64,000 nucleotides of DNA. Origin: Citrobacter amalonaticus. GTDB lineage: Bacteria > Pseudomonadota > Gammaproteobacteria > Enterobacterales > Enterobacteriaceae. Each line of letters opens with the position of its first letter. Positions within the stretch are counted from its first letter, which is position 1. The position numbers and the translations under genes were made by a program. Shown piece after piece: positions 48,604-57,185 of the stretch. A model generated the notes under the pieces. That model saw only the letters and a program-made list of their open reading frames with translations. It was not told the DNA's origin and made no database searches. Where the stretch lies: positions 1,318,409-1,382,408 of the forward strand of contig NZ_PQMB01000002.1 in NCBI RefSeq assembly GCF_002918555.1, in the 5' to 3' direction.

Positions 48604-49173
48604 ATGTTAAATGTGACACGAGATATTTTATCTAAGCTTGATGATGATGTGGTGGTAAAACAGAGGCGGTTTCTGAGGTTTCTGGCATGTCTGATGTTTC
48701 CTGGTGGCGTACTTTTTATTCTTTTTCCCTATGTTTCCGGAGGGGTACTGAGTATTCTTGTTGGCGGTATTTTGATGTGTAGCGGCATTGCCCTCACGAT
48801 TGGACTGTTTAAAAACAGGTCTCATAACTTCTGGTCGGTCGTTGCGGGTGTTCTCGTCAGTGTCGCATATATCCTGATGGGATATTTTTTCATTACCGCT
48901 CCTGAGCTGGGAGTGTTTGCCATTGCGACATTTTTAGCATGTCTTTTTTGCCTGGGTGGGGTTATCAGGCTGACATCATTTTTTAAGCTTCGTAAAGATA
49001 AAAAAGCATGGTTACAGGGCGTTATCGGCATACTTGATCTCTTTATTGCGTGGTGCTTTATCACGGCTTCCCCCCAAGCATCTATTTATATGGTATCCAT
49101 GGTGACAGGGATTGAGCTTATGCTTAGCGCTATAAGTTTCGCATATATTGCCAATCAGTTTCGTAAACCTTAA
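48604..49173 (+). CDS. hdeD: Acid-resistance membrane protein HdeD
   Basis: 189 aa, six hydrophobic segments, HdeD family (FLRFLACLMFPGGVLFILFP, AYILMGYFFITAPELG). Linked to acid resistance at high cell density in E. coli. The 263-base gap to hdeA should hold both promoters. Followed by two strong hairpins. Confidence 0.9.
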   Translation: MLNVTRDILSKLDDDVVVKQRRFLRFLACLMFPGGVLFILFPYVSGGVLSILVGGILMCSGIALTIGLFKNRSHNFWSVVAGVLVSVAYILMGYFFITAPELGVFAIATFLACLFCLGGVIRLTSFFKLRKDKKAWLQGVIGILDLFIAWCFITASPQASIYMVSMVTGIELMLSAISFAYIANQFRKP

Positions 49174-49202
49174 CGCCGCATGTCTGGAGGTTATTCTCAT
49201 CA

Positions 49203-49258
49203 GGCCCCGATAACGGGGCCATTAAGGTAAAAAAACTGCCCAGGCGGAGCGGGCAGTT
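49203..49258. terminator. Tandem terminators between hdeD and mdtF
   Basis: GGCCCCG/CGGGGCC hairpin at 49203-49220 and AACTGCCC/GGGCAGTT hairpin at 49234-49258 followed by ATAAAAA; A-runs and T-runs suit both directions. Confidence 0.65.
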
Positions 49259-49384
49259 ATAAAAAGAGTGACAGACGTTAGTGCCATTGTGAATTTATAG
49301 CTAATTTTTTCTCAAATTTTCCGTCTGAACTGATATCAATGTAATAGTCAACAGTTGCTTATCCCATTTCAAAAACCGCCTCGT

Positions 49385-52300
49385 TTACTTTCTTATTAAG
49401 AAATTAGAAAACAAACGATGAACGAATATAAAGAATACGGGCACGAAATAAATCGCCAGAACCGTTGCCGCGATCATTCCCCCCATTACGCCTGTTCCTA
49501 CTGCGTTTTGTGCTCCCGATCCAGCACCATGACTCATAACCAACGGAAGCACTCCCAGAATGAAAGCCAGGGACGTCATCAGGATTGGCCTCAGCCGCAT
49601 CCGTGCGGCTTCTGAGGTAGCTTCAATATCGCTTTTCCCCTGTTTTTGCATGATCTCAACGGCAAATTCCACAATCAGAATTGCATTTTTGGCTGACAGC
49701 CCAATAGTGGTCAGCAGACCTACCTGAAAATAGACATCGTTGGTCAAACCCCGTAGCCAGGTGGCTAACAATGCGCCGATAATTCCTAATGGAACAACCA
49801 GCATAACTGCAAATGGAATTGACCAGCTTTCATACAGCGCAGCCAGACACAGAAAAACGACCATGATTGAAATAAGATACAGCATGGGGGCCTGACTGGT
49901 GGATAAGCGTTCCTGGTAAGACATTCCTGTCCAGTCATACCCGATACCGGCAGGCAATTTCTCTATGAGAGAAACCATAAATGTCATCGCATCTCCGGTG
50001 CTTTTCCCCGGCGCGGGTTCACCGAGAATTTCCATTGAAGGTGAACCGTTATAGCGTTCGAGACGCGGTGAACCGTATGTCCATTCTGTTGATGCAAATG
50101 CGCTAAACGGGACCATGCCTCCTGAGGAATTACGGACATACCAGTTATTGATATTTCCCGGAAGCATACGGTAAGGCATTGCCGCCTGTACAAAGACCTT
50201 TTTGACCCGACCGCCATCCAGAAAGTCGTTAACGTAGCTGCTACCAAAAGCCGTGGAGATCGTCTGGTTTATATCGTTGAGGGCAACCCCCATTGATTCA
50301 GCTTTTGCTGTGTTTACATGTACCCGGAACATAGGAGTATCCTCCAGCCCATTGGGTCGAACTCCCATGACCAGATCGGGATTTTGTTGCGCCATTCCGA
50401 GGAGCTGATTTCTTGCCTGAGTCAGCTTTTGATGTCCAAGATTTGCTTTATCAATGAGTTCCAGATCAAAACCAGAGGCCGTTCCGAGTTCAGGCACCGC
50501 GGGTAAATTAAAGGGGTAGATGATAGCCTGATTAATCGCACCCAGAGCCTGAGCCGCACGCTGGATAATGGCTTTAATGCCATCCTCAGTCGCCGTACGC
50601 TCTGACCACGGTTTCAGACTTACAAAGGCAAGACCGTTATTTTGGCCCTGTCCGCTAAAGCCAAAACCGCTGACCGTAAAGACCGATTCCACATTCCTTT
50701 TTTCCTGAGTCAGATAGTAGTGAGTTACATCGGCGAGCACTTCATTCGTTTTGACCAGCGTGGCGCCCGGTGGCAGTTGGGCCATGGTCAATAAAACCCC
50801 CTGGTCTTCTTCGGGTAGAAACGATGTCGGGATCCGCAGAAAAAGCACTACCATGGCAATAATTATGAGCAAATACAAAATCATATATCGCGACGTTACT
50901 CGCAGGATCCTGCGTGTACTGTCGCTGTAGTGCTGTGTAAAGCGATCAAAAACCCGGTTAAACATCACCAAAAGTCGATATGGCGAGTGGGGGTTGTCTT
51001 TATGCACTGGTTTAATCAGGGTCGCGCATAGTGCGGGAGTTAATGACAATGCTGTCAATAAAGAAAGCGCCATGGCCGCAACGATAGTTACTGAGAATTG
51101 CCGGTATATCTCTCCTGTAGAACCGCCTAATAATGCCATAGGGATGAACACTGCAGAGAGGACTAATACAATCCCCACAAGTGCTCCCTGTATTTGCGAC
51201 ATCGATTTATGCGTCGCCTCTTTGGGGGAGAGGTGTTCTTGCGCAATCACACGCTCAACGTTTTCGACAACCACAATGGCATCATCCACAAGCAGACCAA
51301 TGGCGAGAACAAGGCCAAACATGGTCAGCGTGTTGATGGTAAAACCGGCGATGGCAAGAACGGCAAATGTCCCTAATATTACAACCGGGACCGCAATTGT
51401 CGGAATGAGTGTTGCGCGAAAGTTTTGTAAGAACAGATACATAACGATGAAAACTAAAACAATGGCTTCGACCAGTGTTTTAACCACTTCTTGTATAGAT
51501 ATCTGAATAAAGGGGGTTGTGTCATAGGGGTAGACGGCTTTGAGACCTGAAGGAAACCAGGAGGAAAGCCGGGATATTTCTTCTTTGACTAATTTTGCAG
51601 TTTCCAGCGCATTAGCACCGGTTGCTAACTTAATCGCAATCCCTGCTGCGGGTTTCCCATTGTATTTCGCGACGGTACCGTAACTTTCCGCACCCAGCTC
51701 AATGCGGGCAACATCTTTCAACCTAACCTGTGACCCGTCCTGTTGTACTTTTAGCAGAATATTGCCGAACTCCTGCGTATTTTGCAGTCGCGTCTGTACG
51801 ATAATAGAGGCGTTAAGCTGCTGATTTTCAGCCTGCGGCGCTCCCCCTAATTGCCCTCCCGAAATCTGGTTATTCTGTATTTTTATTTTCTGAATGACAT
51901 CCTGAGGTCCCAACTGGAATTGGTTGAGCTTTGCGGGGTTAAGCCAAATACGCATAGCATGCTGCGACCCAAAGAGCTGAACGCTACCCACCCCCTCGAT
52001 TCGGCTAAGAGCGTCCTTGAGGTTTGACGCGACATAATCTGCAATATCGTACTGGCTAAGCGAACTATCTTCAGAAATAAATGCAGCGACAAGTAAGATA
52101 TTACTGCTTGATTTATCGACGCTTATACCTTGCTGTTGTACCTGCTGCGGCAATGACGGTATTGCCAGCTGTAACTTATTTTGAACTTGTACCTGGGCAA
52201 TATCCGGATTGGTTCCCGATTCAAACGTGAGGGTCATGACGGCATTGCCGGAAGCATCGCTGGTGGAAGACATATACATTAATCCATCCAGCCCGTTCAT

Positions 52301-52504
52301 ATTCTGCTCAATAATCTGCGTCACCGAGTTTTGTACTGTCTCTGCATCGGCACCTGGATATGTTGCTGTAATGGTTATTGCGGGTGGCGCAATATTTGGG
52401 TATTGAGCGATGGGCAACTTTGTAATGGCAATCACACCGCTTATCATCATGATAATAGCAAGTACCCAGGCGAACACCGGGCGCTCAATGAAAAAATTAG
52501 CCAT
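49385..52504 (-). CDS. mdtF: RND multidrug efflux pump MdtF
   Basis: 1039 aa, AcrB-class inner-membrane pump. Very close to E. coli MdtF over the whole length ([50 protein letters not shown] with the proton-relay aspartates, AIYFVPVFF). Works with MdtE and TolC to expel drugs, bile salts and metabolic by-products. In E. coli mdtEF is activated by GadE. Here gadE, fluC, mdtE and mdtF run in the same direction. Confidence 0.95.
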   Translation of the reverse strand: MANFFIERPVFAWVLAIIMMISGVIAITKLPIAQYPNIAPPAITITATYPGADAETVQNSVTQIIEQNMNGLDGLMYMSSTSDASGNAVMTLTFESGTNPDIAQVQVQNKLQLAIPSLPQQVQQQGISVDKSSSNILLVAAFISEDSSLSQYDIADYVASNLKDALSRIEGVGSVQLFGSQHAMRIWLNPAKLNQFQLGPQDVIQKIKIQNNQISGGQLGGAPQAENQQLNASIIVQTRLQNTQEFGNILLKVQQDGSQVRLKDVARIELGAESYGTVAKYNGKPAAGIAIKLATGANALETAKLVKEEISRLSSWFPSGLKAVYPYDTTPFIQISIQEVVKTLVEAIVLVFIVMYLFLQNFRATLIPTIAVPVVILGTFAVLAIAGFTINTLTMFGLVLAIGLLVDDAIVVVENVERVIAQEHLSPKEATHKSMSQIQGALVGIVLVLSAVFIPMALLGGSTGEIYRQFSVTIVAAMALSLLTALSLTPALCATLIKPVHKDNPHSPYRLLVMFNRVFDRFTQHYSDSTRRILRVTSRYMILYLLIIIAMVVLFLRIPTSFLPEEDQGVLLTMAQLPPGATLVKTNEVLADVTHYYLTQEKRNVESVFTVSGFGFSGQGQNNGLAFVSLKPWSERTATEDGIKAIIQRAAQALGAINQAIIYPFNLPAVPELGTASGFDLELIDKANLGHQKLTQARNQLLGMAQQNPDLVMGVRPNGLEDTPMFRVHVNTAKAESMGVALNDINQTISTAFGSSYVNDFLDGGRVKKVFVQAAMPYRMLPGNINNWYVRNSSGGMVPFSAFASTEWTYGSPRLERYNGSPSMEILGEPAPGKSTGDAMTFMVSLIEKLPAGIGYDWTGMSYQERLSTSQAPMLYLISIMVVFLCLAALYESWSIPFAVMLVVPLGIIGALLATWLRGLTNDVYFQVGLLTTIGLSAKNAILIVEFAVEIMQKQGKSDIEATSEAARMRLRPILMTSLAFILGVLPLVMSHGAGSGAQNAVGTGVMGGMIAATVLAIYFVPVFFIFVHRLFSNFLIRK

Positions 52505-52528
52505 AGGAAAGACTCCTGTTACCCGACC

Positions 52529-53683
52529 TTACTGAGGTAAAGGGGCATAAGATTTGGTGGGGGTGTACAGTGCATGAGCTTTAATACCCGGCCGGATTTT
52601 TTGTAGACCAGAAACAATCACCCTGTCGCCAGGCTGTAAACCCGATGTAACCAGCCACTTATCGCCGATTGCTTTTGAGGTATTAATTTCGCGTTGCCGG
52701 GCAATATTTTCTGAATCAAGAATGAATGCTATTGCTTTACCGCTGTCATTGCGGGTAACGGCTTCTTGTGGCACTAACAACACATGATGTTGCGTGCCTT
52801 CATTGAGTACGGCAGTAACATACATACCGGGTAACAGGGCGTTATCAGGATTGGGGAAAATGGCTCTGAGCGTAACGGAACCTGTTGTTTCATCAACAGT
52901 GAGGTCGGAAAATTGCAATTTTCCTGCGTGAGCATACCGCTTACCGTTATCAAGCTCTAGCCAGGCCGTAGCCTGCCCCTGGTTTTGTTCTATCAGCCCT
53001 TGTTCCATATCCGTTTTTAACTGGAGAAACTCATTAGCGGACTGGGTAACGTCAACATAAACAGGATCAAGACGTTGAACCGTGACCAGCGCTTGCTCCT
53101 GATTGGCTACAACCAGCGCGCCAGGGGTGACCGTTGATTTCCCGCTTAATCCACTGAATGGTGAGGTGACGCTGGCATAGTTCAGGTTGATTTTTGCACT
53201 TTCTACGGCGGCTTTTGCCACCAGGAGGTTGGCTTCCGCCTCTTTTACATTGGCCTGGGCAGTGTCATAGTCCTGCCGACTAACATAGTGTGATTTAAGC
53301 AGCGATGAAAAACGGTTGAACATCAAACGGGCGTTGTCTGCGGCTGATTGCATCTTCGCGAGATTCGCTTTCGCCCGATCCAGTTCGGCTTGCAGAGGTG
53401 TGGGATCGATCAGGTACAGTGACTCACCTTTATTCACTTTGCTGCCTTCCTTAAACAGGCGGCTAAGAATAATTCCGCCGACCTGTGGGCGAATCTCTGC
53501 AATTTCGAACGGGACAATCCTGCCAGGCAGTTTGCTGGTGACATTTACAGATTCCGCTTTCAGCGTGACCACACCAACTTCAGGTTGAGCGGTGTGGGGT
53601 ATTGCTTTCTTACTGTCATCACACCCAGAGGTAAAAATAAGATTAAGCAGAAAAATTGCCGCGAATTTTCTTTTTATTTGCAT
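52529..53683 (-). CDS. mdtE: Periplasmic adaptor lipoprotein MdtE
   Basis: 384 aa membrane fusion protein; signal peptide with a TSGC lipobox-like end, so probably lipid-anchored. MdtE features: EVGVVTLKAESVNVTSKLPG, EIRPQVGGIILSRLFKEGSK, hairpin of two long helices, and GLQPGDRVIVSGLQKIRPG. Bridges MdtF to TolC. 24 bases precede mdtF. Confidence 0.94.
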   Translation of the reverse strand: MQIKRKFAAIFLLNLIFTSGCDDSKKAIPHTAQPEVGVVTLKAESVNVTSKLPGRIVPFEIAEIRPQVGGIILSRLFKEGSKVNKGESLYLIDPTPLQAELDRAKANLAKMQSAADNARLMFNRFSSLLKSHYVSRQDYDTAQANVKEAEANLLVAKAAVESAKINLNYASVTSPFSGLSGKSTVTPGALVVANQEQALVTVQRLDPVYVDVTQSANEFLQLKTDMEQGLIEQNQGQATAWLELDNGKRYAHAGKLQFSDLTVDETTGSVTLRAIFPNPDNALLPGMYVTAVLNEGTQHHVLLVPQEAVTRNDSGKAIAFILDSENIARQREINTSKAIGDKWLVTSGLQPGDRVIVSGLQKIRPGIKAHALYTPTKSYAPLPQ

Positions 53684-53719
53684 AGTATCCCTCTCATTTA
53701 CGTCACAAAAATTTGCAGT

Positions 53720-54109
53720 TTATTTGCACCAATTGGTAACAATCGACGCAATTAAAAAGCCGACATAAACGGCTAGTATGGAAAAAATAACGTGCACGGT
53801 AATTTCTGTGCTGGCCCAAAGATAATCTTCGTTTTGCAAGTGTGAGAAAACTTCCTCTGAAAAGGTGGAGAAAGTCGATAAACCGCCACATAACCCGGTG
53901 GTGACCATCAGCTTTACGGCAGGAGAAAATGATGAATGCCGATTAAAAAATGCCGTGGCAAAACCAATAATCAGTCCAGCGAGTATGTTTGAGATGAGTG
54001 TACCCGGTGGTAATAAAGGGAATAGCGTATTGAATCGCTGAGACATACCCCAGCGCATAGCACTGCCAATACCGCCCCCAATAATAACGGCAATTAATGA
54101 CGCGAGCAT
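53720..54109 (-). CDS. fluC: Fluoride channel FluC (CrcB)
   Basis: 129 aa, four helices. Fluc signature GLCGGLSTFSTFSEE and GTLISNILAG. Exports fluoride as a dual-topology dimer. It sits between gadE and mdtE, where E. coli has no such gene. Weak acid HF enters cells faster at low pH, so placement in an acid island makes sense. No fluoride riboswitch was found upstream. Confidence 0.93.
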   Translation of the reverse strand: MLASLIAVIIGGGIGSAMRWGMSQRFNTLFPLLPPGTLISNILAGLIIGFATAFFNRHSSFSPAVKLMVTTGLCGGLSTFSTFSEEVFSHLQNEDYLWASTEITVHVIFSILAVYVGFLIASIVTNWCK

Positions 54110-54164
54110 AAAACCTCACACATTATAAGCTTGATTAAAACTAATATTATATTAATCAGCGTAA

Positions 54165-54695
54165 TTAGAAATAAGGTGATATCTTTAGAGTGACGATATC
54201 ACTGATTCTGCGGAGTTTTAATTTAAGCATGATGTTAAATTTCTGGATGCGTAATGTTTGTTCTGAGATATTCAGTGAGTGCGTTATATCACTAATTTTT
54301 TGTTGGTTTATGATCGACTTTACGAGTTTGAGTTGGTTATGCGAAAGCGCGACATCAGGTTTTTGATATGAAATTTTTTCATCTGTAATGATTGAGAGCA
54401 AGTTAAGGAACTGTTCTTTCCTGTTAATGAAAAACAAAGGCGATTTACTTTTCAGTTTGCTAATGTGAAATGGCGCAAGGATAATGATCCGATCCACATC
54501 GATATGGTTAAGCAGTTTGACTGTCACTTCATCAATAATGCTGTTGTGATACGTGTCGATAACAATTTTTATAGCGTGATCGATTTCACTAAAATTAATG
54601 TCTGAAAGTTTATTAATTTTGATGACGCTTTCCTTTTCCTGTAAGTGAGTAACCCCCTGGAAAAGGAAAGAATCCTTTGTGATGATGAAAATCAT
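54165..54695 (-). CDS. gadE: Acid-resistance master regulator GadE
   Basis: 176 aa LuxR-family protein, E. coli GadE being 175 aa. Matches throughout: MIFIITKDSFLFQG, KIVIDTYHNSIIDE, RIIILAPFHISKLKSKSP, SHNQLKLVKSII, LNISEQTLRIQKFNIMLKLK, RRISDIVTL. AAAGGAG precedes the ATG. Central activator of hdeAB, mdtEF, slp and glutamate decarboxylase genes in E. coli, working alone or with RcsB. It stands at the head of the inverted fluC-mdtE-mdtF block. Confidence 0.94.
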   Translation of the reverse strand: MIFIITKDSFLFQGVTHLQEKESVIKINKLSDINFSEIDHAIKIVIDTYHNSIIDEVTVKLLNHIDVDRIIILAPFHISKLKSKSPLFFINRKEQFLNLLSIITDEKISYQKPDVALSHNQLKLVKSIINQQKISDITHSLNISEQTLRIQKFNIMLKLKLRRISDIVTLKISPYF

Positions 54696-54852
54696 AACAA
54701 TGCTCCTTTGGTAAATATATCTATTTATAGTATTTTTAAATTAATACAAGTTTATTGTTGAGAGGTTCCTGGTAAATGCAGCGATCGGCTATTCCATATA
54801 AGTTTTTCCAATGACATAAACATAATCTATTTTTATAATTTATCCAGAGGTA

Positions 54853-54872
54853 AAGCTATATAATAATCCTAA
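54853..54872 (-). promoter_or_regulatory. GAD-box-like element upstream of gadE
   Basis: Minus strand TTAGGATTATTATATAGCTT. The first eight bases equal those of the published GadE box TTAGGATTTTGTTATTTAAA; the rest agrees partly. About 160 bases upstream of the gadE start. Confidence 0.4.
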
Positions 54873-55025
54873 GTAAAAATCCCAATATCATAAAATCGCG
54901 AGACCTTCTCTTTTTAGTATAAGATGAATCCCGATTTAGTATATGATATTTAAGTATTAATCTGATGTTTTTGTTTTATATTACCCAGGATTATTTTATA
55001 TAAAGTCAACTTGTAGAATATCTGC

Positions 55026-55120
55026 CTGGTTACTAGTATAAGGATGTCACTTGAATCGGTGACAAATTCGAGACTCCTATTTCAGACTTTTGCTGGCGAC
55101 GGACTCGCCAGCTTTTTTTT
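55026..55120 (+). ncRNA. Candidate small RNA between gadE and slp
   Basis: A -10-like TAGAAT near 55015 is followed by a hairpin GTCAC/GTGAC (55046-55063) and an intrinsic terminator GCTGGCGA-5 nt-TCGCCAGC (55092-55112) with eight Ts. The implied transcript is about 95 bases on the plus strand with no ORF. E. coli encodes small RNAs upstream of gadE, but this one has no recognised sequence match. It may alternatively be only a terminator. Confidence 0.45.
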
Positions 55121-55225
55121 GTGTTCAATGAGATGTCCGGAAAATAGAGTATGCGCTGCCTGGACAGGGAGATTATCCAGGCATTGAGTAGAGGAGTATG
55201 TGTCGGGGGTATATTATTGGAGGGA

Positions 55226-55819
55226 TTAAGGATAGAGTGTTTTTTCCACTTGCAGAGGTGGATCGTACCATCCCCAGCCGGGATACATCATACCATTCCA
55301 GTCGGCGGGCCAAACCGGTCCAATGCCATAATCAAATCCAGGTGCTGGCATGATTTGGGTTTCTTCCTGCCATACCTGATAGCCACTAACATTCATTGTA
55401 ATAAATGGGTAAGCAGAATTGCCGACCCGGCCAGAACGACTACCTGTCAGGTTACCAAGTAATGTGACATAGTGATTTCGGAAGTTAACCGGATCGAGAA
55501 ATGTTAAGCTTTTAGCCAGTAAACGCCCCTGGTATTGGGCACTAATTTCTGGCCGAGCGTTAATATTAAGTGGCAGTACGGCTATTTCCAGCAAAGTTTC
55601 ATTAGGCTGGTTAATGACATTAATAACCAGGCCACCAAGCCGGGCCTGCTGCCCTACGTAAAGACTGGGGGTCTTTTGAATTTTTAGAAAGTCTTTTTGT
55701 AAGTCAGGCTGACCGTTCCCCTTAATTGATGGAGGGATTGTTGTGCAGCCTGACAGTAATAATGTAACCGCTATGAAAGCGATGAGCTTTGTCCTGTCAG
55801 AGGCAGAAACCTTCGACAT
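55226..55819 (-). CDS. slp: Outer-membrane lipoprotein Slp
   Basis: 197 aa. Signal peptide with lipobox LLLSGC. Close to E. coli Slp in CTTIPPSIKGNGQPDLQKDF, LYVGQQARLGG, VINVINQPNETLLEIAVLPL and FLDPVNFRNHYVT. Starvation- and acid-induced lipoprotein of the GadE regulon. In E. coli it neighbours dctR; here the two lie at opposite ends of the island. Confidence 0.93.
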   Translation of the reverse strand: MSKVSASDRTKLIAFIAVTLLLSGCTTIPPSIKGNGQPDLQKDFLKIQKTPSLYVGQQARLGGLVINVINQPNETLLEIAVLPLNINARPEISAQYQGRLLAKSLTFLDPVNFRNHYVTLLGNLTGSRSGRVGNSAYPFITMNVSGYQVWQEETQIMPAPGFDYGIGPVWPADWNGMMYPGWGWYDPPLQVEKTLYP

Positions 55820-55956
55820 GTTACCTCCTGAATATGCTTAAAACCTGAGGTTATTGATGCATTGGATATGATAAAATCACTTAATTCTCTTTATTCGGGA
55901 GAATCAGGGAGTTATGGTGATTTAAAATAATTAGAATTGACGGCTGTCAATAACAT

Positions 55957-56211
55957 CTAATTATAAATGTCAGCATTAATCGTTTTATGTTCAGAATGTC
56001 CTTCAACGGATGTAATGACATAATACTTGCCACCCTTTTCGTCCACTTTTTTGCTGAGCCCGTCATCAGTCATCGTGAATCCATCTTCGGTAACACTAAT
56101 CTCTCCAATTTTTGAATATTTACTGGCCTGCTCTGGCGTGATTTGCTCTGAGGCATATGCTGAAAATCCGAATACTGAACCTAACAATACGGCAATAGCA
56201 ATTTTTTTCAT
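55957..56211 (-). CDS. Small periplasmic DUF1471 (YhcN/BhsA-like) protein
   Basis: 84 aa from the second ATG (56211; the first at 56217 adds two residues). Signal peptide cut at AYA/SEQ. DUF1471 pattern: EQITPEQASKYSKIGEISV and KYYVITSVEGHS. Members are induced by acid, oxidants or surface contact. Role here is unproven but its place beside slp fits acid stress. Confidence 0.8.
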   Translation of the reverse strand: MKKIAIAVLLGSVFGFSAYASEQITPEQASKYSKIGEISVTEDGFTMTDDGLSKKVDEKGGKYYVITSVEGHSEHKTINADIYN

Positions 56212-56454
56212 AAACATCTTCTCTCATATAGTGATGGTGAACACTAAGCATGTTAGATAACTTATTAATTAATTCAATATGAAAACACATGAATTATATC
56301 AGGAAGGATTAATGTGAAAGCTAGATTATTGATTTATATGTTATTTTCTACGGTTTATATTTTAATATAATAATCTTAATGTTGAATTGTAAATAATTAG
56401 CATAGACTCAGAATATTCATTCTACTGTACGTTTAAATACTGCAACGAACTAAC

Positions 56455-56647
56455 CTACTCTTCGATTGGCCAGCGGCTTTTGTATCGACCCGCCGTCCGA
56501 CTCTTGCATTTTTCTTCTCAGGCACACGTTTCACACCAGCAGGAGCGAAATTCAGCCACTCCCCCGTTTCGGTCGCCAGCGGCAGAACGCCGTTAACCAA
56601 CTCTGGTGACGTCGTGACATCTTGCCCGTGAAGGTTAACAGGGGGCC
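56455..56647 (-). pseudogene. C-terminal fragment of an unknown phage-type protein
   Basis: 64 codons without an initiator, reading NGVLPLATETGEWLNF and ending SRWPIEE, with a stop at 56455-56457. Composition is protein-like and basic at the end. It meets the integrase remnant on the other strand at 56647. Family not recognised. Confidence 0.4.
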
Positions 56648-56856
56648 ATAACCTGAGGCATAGATGGGAAAATTGGTTAGTTCAGGCTGGAGTACCAATT
56701 TCTGTATTGCAGGAAATGGGAGGATGGGAGTCTATTGAAATGGTTCGCAGATATGCGCACCTGGCACCGAATCATCTGACCTGGCATGCCATGCAATCGA
56801 CTCATCCCTGGCGGGGAATGGCACAAATATGGCACAAGGCGCTTTTGCTGAGCTGA
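56647..56856 (+). pseudogene. C-terminal remnant of a phage tyrosine integrase
   Basis: About 69 codons open with HNLRH, the box II arginine region, and continue [19 protein letters not shown] then [10 protein letters not shown] with the nucleophilic tyrosine; stop at 56854-56856. The N-terminal three quarters is missing, so the enzyme is dead. It belongs to an earlier prophage, not to the P4-like element, whose integrase should lie beyond the right edge. Confidence 0.8.
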
Positions 56857-57041
56857 TGAATATCGCGTGAACCCGCGTGGTTAATGGTGCGATAATAGGA
56901 ACCAATAAACAGACTCATAACGATGATTTTAAAAGAAAATTTAATATCGAAGAATTAAACTATACACATCACTATACACATTGGCGGTAGCGTTCATTTT
57001 TCGCACAAGCAAAAACAACGAAAAAAACTTTTTTTACGGAA
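56857..57041. other. Probable left boundary of the P4-like element
   Basis: 185 AT-rich bases between the dead integrase and the crr iterons; the attachment repeat should be here but cannot be recognised without the other end. Confidence 0.35.
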
Positions 57042-57138
57042 AACTGTTCACACTGTTCACTCGCCATTATTTGTGTTTATTTTCAATGTGATAAAAGGTG
57101 AATAGTCAGTGAACAGTGAACACTTTACTGTTCACTTT
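57042..57138. other. crr-type replication region (alpha iterons)
   Basis: At least five copies of GTGAACAGT or its complement ACTGTTCAC, in both orientations, downstream of alpha. P4 replication needs crr and ori, both with such iterons bound by alpha. Confidence 0.75.
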
Positions 57139-57155
57139 CCGGGATTTCAGGTAAA

Positions 57156-57179
57156 AAAAGACCGGCTGATGCCGGTCCG
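57156..57179 (-). terminator. Terminator of the alpha operon
   Basis: GACCGGC/GCCGGTC hairpin with a seven-T run on the minus strand, directly after the alpha stop. Confidence 0.7.
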
Positions 57180-57185
57180 GGTAGG

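Noticed and set aside
54110..54164. Fluoride riboswitch before fluC
   Set aside because: The 55-base gap lacks the conserved core of the crcB motif.
56857..57041. tRNA or attachment repeat at the left end of the satellite
   Set aside because: No tRNA 3' end is recognisable; the matching repeat lies outside the window.
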